Source of the DNA: Treponema sp. | Lineage (GTDB): Bacteria; Spirochaetota; Spirochaetia; Treponematales; Breznakiellaceae | DNA length: 8,994 bases | Assembly (NCBI GenBank): GCA_031255815.1 | Contig: JAIRRU010000046.1 | Coordinates: forward strand, 1 to 8,994 | Direction of reading: 5' to 3' | Shown here: one piece after another, positions 6,327 through 8,994 of the stretch | Layout of the letters: the number at the start of each line of letters is the position of its first letter | Numbering within the stretch: the first letter of the stretch is position 1 | The notes under the pieces: model-generated | Database searches by the model: none | Seen by the model: the letters and a program-made list of their open reading frames with translations, nothing else | Told to the model about the DNA's origin: nothing | Translations under genes and position numbers: made by a program

Positions 6327-7164
6327 AGGGGGCCTCCTTTTCCTTGTACGATGCCGTTTCCGCCCTAAAATCTATCTCCTCGATTTCGGAGTGTTTCGCG
6401 GCGAACACATCGAGCATTAACATAACATAGCGAAGGCTCGCTTCGTTAAGATCCGGCTCAAGCCGTACCCTTACCGGGTTATGGACGGGATACAGAACAA
6501 GATCGAATCCGTCAAAAGCTTTCCGGTTTATCCGTATCTCCGATATCGCTGCGAGCAGTTCCGGCGAACTGTCCCTTATGGCCTCGAGCCTGGACAAGAG
6601 GGGGCCGAAAAGGGCGGGAAGCTTCATCCCCAGGGAAGGGTTTTCAAAAACAAGGCCCGATATCAGCGGCAGCTGGGGCAGATCCCCGGCGGCCTCCCCG
6701 TCTTCCTTCCCAATCTTAAAAACCAGGCCGGTTCGGTCAAAGTAAACGGGGGTAAGTTTTCCGTCCAGCCGGGCCAGGGAAACCCCCGCGGCGCTCCGGG
6801 GGATCAGCACGATCTTTACCGCGTTGGGGAAACGCTTAATCACCTTTGCCGATTCAACCTGGCAGAGCGCCTCCAGGGATCGTTCCGCCCGGGCGGCCTT
6901 CACCGAAACGTAGGAGGAGCGTTCCCCGATTCCCGCGGCGGCGATGATCTCTTCCCGGCTCAGGCCGGGGAAGGGGGGCGTTTCTATCTCGGCAAGGGGC
7001 ATGCAGGGGCTTACCGCCAGGAGCCAGATCAGTTCCAGTACCAGAATCGCCGCGGCCGCGATGATCAGGGCCTTAAGCCCCTTCTCTATCCCCTGGCCGG
7101 TGTCGCCGCTTCTCCGGCCGGCTTCCGGGGGCGGGGATTTTAGGCGGATGGATTCACCTGACAT
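6316..7164 (-). CDS. ftsQ: Cell division protein FtsQ/DivIB
   Basis: FtsQ/DivIB is a bitopic inner-membrane protein that, with FtsL and FtsB/DivIC, links the cytoplasmic and periplasmic parts of the divisome and helps activate septal wall synthesis. The 282-residue protein has a cytoplasmic N-terminus of about 30 residues, one membrane segment (about 31-51, rich in Ala/Leu/Ile), and a POTRA domain (about 56-123) ending in the typical RFPNAVKIVLIPR stretch, equivalent to RWPN...ER in other members. A beta-rich domain follows and ends at IEEIDFRAE (261-269), the usual place of an IDLR-like motif. Sequence identity to E. coli FtsQ looks low, but architecture and position between ftsW and ftsA make the call firm. 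The ATG overlaps the ftsW stop by 11 bases, with GGGAGA upstream; the end carries the ftsA ribosome site. No ftsL or ftsB candidate is in the window. Confidence 0.92.
   Translation of the reverse strand: MSGESIRLKSPPPEAGRRSGDTGQGIEKGLKALIIAAAAILVLELIWLLAVSPCMPLAEIETPPFPGLSREEIIAAAGIGERSSYVSVKAARAERSLEALCQVESAKVIKRFPNAVKIVLIPRSAAGVSLARLDGKLTPVYFDRTGLVFKIGKEDGEAAGDLPQLPLISGLVFENPSLGMKLPALFGPLLSRLEAIRDSSPELLAAISEIRINRKAFDGFDLVLYPVHNPVRVRLEPDLNEASLRYVMLMLDVFAAKHSEIEEIDFRAETASYKEKEAPSGE
6333..6339 (-). promoter_or_regulatory. Shine-Dalgarno site of ftsA
   Basis: AAGGAGG lies inside the last codons of ftsQ (Lys-Glu-Ala). It is 6 bases from an in-frame CTG and 21 bases from the in-frame TTG, which is the main reason to prefer CTG as the ftsA start. 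Confidence 0.75.
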
Positions 7165-8392
7165 TTACGTTCTCCCTGGCGTTGAGCCGGAGCTCCCCTT
7201 CAACATCCTGATAGTACAGGGGCTGGCGGCGTATTTCCCGGGCGTACTGGCTCAGATTTTCCGTCCGGGCCAGGGCGGGATTCCGGCGCGAGACATTTAC
7301 CACCAGGCCCGCCATGAGCAGGGTCGTCATCAGGGAGGATCCGCCGTGGGAAAAGAAGGGGAGCGGTATCCCGGTGGCGGGAAGGGAGCCGGAGACTACC
7401 GCCATATTCAGCAAAGCCTGGGATACAATCATGGTTACCAGGCCGTAGGCCAGAAGCCTCCGGTAAACCGTGGCGGCCCGGTAACCCGCCCGGTAACCCT
7501 GCCAGGCGAAGAAGGCGAAGAGGGCGAAGAGGAGGAATACCCCGATAAAGCCCGACTCTTCGGCGAAGGCGGAAAAGATAAAGTCCGAATGAACCTCGGG
7601 AACGCTGGCTATTTTCCGCGTCCCCTGGCCGAGGCCCTTGCCCAGGACGCCCCCCGACATGATGGTAAGGAGGCTGGAACGGACCTGGTAACCCGCGCCC
7701 TGGGGTTCCCAGTTGGGCCAGAAAAAGCTGATCACCCGTCTAAGACGGTGTTCCTTGGTAAGCACCATAAGGCTTGTCAGGGGCAGCATCATAACTATTG
7801 CGAAAAAAAAGTAACGCAGTTTTACTCCCGCCAGGAAAAAAATTACCAGGGCGTTTACCGCGATAAACACCGCGGTAGATAAATTGTTCTGCCGGTAGAT
7901 AATAAGAAAAAAAAGAGAGGTTATCAGTACCGGCGGCAGCACCCCGGAGGTAAAAAAACCGATGCTGTCCTGCTTTTTGTCAAAGATGTGGGCCAGGTAC
8001 AGGGGCAGCGCCAGTTTTACCAGTTCCGAGGGCTGGTATTCCAGGCCCCCTATCCCGATCCAGCGGCTGGCGCCGTTTTTGGTCACCCCGATACCGGGGA
8101 AAAAGGTAAGGAGGCAGAGGACGAGCGCGCCTATCACCAGGGGGATCATCACTTTCCGCAGCAGCTCCAGTTTTATTTTGGAAGCGATAAAAAAAAGCGC
8201 CAGTCCCGCAAGGGCCGGTTTAAGCTGCCGGGAAATAAAGTACAAACCGTCCTCTTTGGAAATAAGCCCAAAGCCGTAGGAGGCGGAATAGAGAATCACG
8301 AGCCCGAGCCCGGTAAGGAGAAAAACACTGGCGATAAGCGCCTGGTTTCCCCGGGAACGGTATTCGGACGCCTCGGCTTCAAACTGGTACAT
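7154..8392 (-). CDS. ftsW: Septal peptidoglycan glycosyltransferase FtsW (SEDS family)
   Basis: FtsW is a polytopic SEDS protein that polymerises lipid II into septal glycan strands together with a class B penicillin-binding protein. The 412-residue protein has about ten hydrophobic segments. Family motifs are GASRWIGIGGLEYQPSEL (107-123), GGVLGKGLGQG (247-257), SVPEVHSDFIFSAFAEESG (263-281) with the catalytic Asp270, and LPATGIPLPFFSHGGSSL (337-354). A charged cytoplasmic tail of about 43 residues ends the protein. The ATG at 8392 is chosen because it follows AGGGGG and lies 8 bases after the mraY stop, and MYQFEAEASEYR is a normal cytoplasmic N-terminus. An upstream in-frame start at 8458 would overlap mraY by 58 bases and add a non-conserved leader. 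RodA is the closest alternative, but the place between mraY and ftsQ argues for FtsW. murD, which often separates mraY and ftsW, is absent. Confidence 0.96.
   Translation of the reverse strand: MYQFEAEASEYRSRGNQALIASVFLLTGLGLVILYSASYGFGLISKEDGLYFISRQLKPALAGLALFFIASKIKLELLRKVMIPLVIGALVLCLLTFFPGIGVTKNGASRWIGIGGLEYQPSELVKLALPLYLAHIFDKKQDSIGFFTSGVLPPVLITSLFFLIIYRQNNLSTAVFIAVNALVIFFLAGVKLRYFFFAIVMMLPLTSLMVLTKEHRLRRVISFFWPNWEPQGAGYQVRSSLLTIMSGGVLGKGLGQGTRKIASVPEVHSDFIFSAFAEESGFIGVFLLFALFAFFAWQGYRAGYRAATVYRRLLAYGLVTMIVSQALLNMAVVSGSLPATGIPLPFFSHGGSSLMTTLLMAGLVVNVSRRNPALARTENLSQYAREIRRQPLYYQDVEGELRLNARENVNVR
7504..7530 (-). repeat. Three 9-base tandem copies inside ftsW
   Basis: On the plus strand AGGCGAAGA occurs twice and is followed by GGGCGAAGA. 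In ftsW this encodes the Phe/Ala/Leu-rich membrane stretch FALFAFFA. It keeps the frame and probably reflects the simple composition of a transmembrane helix. Confidence 0.7.
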
Positions 8393-8400
8393 CCTTCCCC

Positions 8401-8994
8401 CTATTGTATCTTCAGAGTTGACAGGGCTATTATAGCAAAAAGCCCGCCCAGTATCCAAAAACGGATAACAACTTTTGTCTCCGCCCAGCCTGATAATTCA
8501 AAGTGATGATGCAAAGGCGCCATTTTAAACACCCTTTTCTTCCTCAGCTTGTAGGACACAACCTGGATGATTACCGATGCTATCTCCAGCACGAAAACGC
8601 CGCCGATAATCAGAAGCAGTATTTCTTTTTTTATGATAAGAGAGATAGTGGCAATCAGGCCTCCCAGGGAAAGGCTTCCTACGTCGCCCATGATTATTTC
8701 CGCGGGGTGGGCGTTGAACCACAGAAAAGCTATACAGGCCCCTACGGCGGCAAGGCAAAGCACGGTAAGCTCCCCCGCGCCGGGGAAGTAGGGAATGCCC
8801 AGGTAGGAGGAATAGTCCACCCTTCCGGTCAGGTAGGTAAGGATGGCCAGGGAAATAAAAACCAGGATAAGGAGCCCCGCCAGAAGCCCGTCAAGGCCGT
8901 CGGAAAAATTCACCGCGTTACTCTCCCCCACGATAAGGAGCACCCCGAAGGGAATCCAGAGGACGCCCATGTCCAGTACCGGGTTTTTAAAGAA
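8401..8994 (-). CDS. mraY: Phospho-N-acetylmuramoyl-pentapeptide-transferase MraY, 5' end outside window
   Basis: MraY moves phospho-MurNAc-pentapeptide from UDP to undecaprenyl phosphate, making lipid I at the inner membrane. The window holds the last 197 codons, open from the right edge, so about the first 160 residues of a usual 360-residue protein are missing, including the DDxxK motif. Counting from the first visible codon, NAVNFSDGLDGL (26-37) holds the conserved aspartates, MGDVGSLSLGG (102-112) is the next signature, and MAPLHHHFEL (158-167) is the HHH motif near the active site. Several membrane helices lie between these. Small departures from the common form are FSDGLD for LTDGLD and GDVGS for GDTGS; neither removes a key acidic residue. 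The in-frame ATG at 8970 is internal, because the conserved FFKNPVLDMG reads through from the edge. The stop is 8 bases before ftsW. Confidence 0.96.
   Translation of the reverse strand, partial: FFKNPVLDMGVLWIPFGVLLIVGESNAVNFSDGLDGLLAGLLILVFISLAILTYLTGRVDYSSYLGIPYFPGAGELTVLCLAAVGACIAFLWFNAHPAEIIMGDVGSLSLGGLIATISLIIKKEILLLIIGGVFVLEIASVIIQVVSYKLRKKRVFKMAPLHHHFELSGWAETKVVIRFWILGGLFAIIALSTLKIQ

Noticed and set aside
5445..6368. 307-codon open frame on the plus strand opposite ftsA
   Set aside because: Antisense shadow of ftsA with no domain pattern or ribosome site; same explanation as above.
8393..8458. Upstream start for ftsW at 8458
   Set aside because: It would overlap mraY by 58 bases and add 22 residues unlike FtsW. 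The ATG at 8392 has a ribosome site and lies just after the mraY stop.

Overview
The window is a single, tightly packed block of nine genes, all on the minus strand, so transcription runs from high to low coordinates. In transcription order they are mraY (5' end outside the window), ftsW, ftsQ/divIB, ftsA, ftsZ, a Xer-type tyrosine recombinase, a membrane-anchored TPR protein, dprA and topA (3' end outside the window). The largest gap is 52 bases, between ftsA and ftsZ. Every other junction is either an overlap of 4 to 11 bases or a gap of 8 to 12 bases. I see no RNA gene, mobile element, CRISPR array, intrinsic terminator or convincing internal promoter.

The likely host is a spirochaete of the Treponema group. 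FtsZ has the [11 protein letters not shown] nucleotide loop and the GGRGAGG version of the T3 loop that I associate with treponemal FtsZ. The order mraY-ftsW-ftsQ-ftsA-ftsZ, without murD, murG, murC or ddl, running on into a recombinase, dprA and topA, also fits that group. The DNA is GC-rich by eye, more than in the best-known pathogenic treponemes, which suggests an environmental or gut-associated relative. This assignment is from memory of the families and was not checked against a database.

The first five genes (about 3803-8994) are the core of a division and cell wall cluster. MraY makes lipid I, FtsW polymerises septal peptidoglycan, FtsQ links membrane and periplasmic divisome parts, and FtsA tethers FtsZ filaments to the membrane. 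The last four genes (1-3790) concern DNA processing. The Xer recombinase resolves chromosome dimers at division, DprA loads RecA on single-stranded DNA, and TopA relaxes negative supercoils. The uncharacterised TPR protein sits between Xer and DprA. The layout therefore joins septum assembly to chromosome handling in what looks like one transcription unit.

This is mainly a conserved housekeeping locus, and I found no clear new system. The points most worth a second look are: a probable CTG start for ftsA; a nine-G run just before the FtsZ C-terminal peptide; a 16-residue tail after that peptide; a GTG start for ftsZ overlapped by an ATG-TGA pair, with a small hairpin upstream; and the TPR protein of unknown role.
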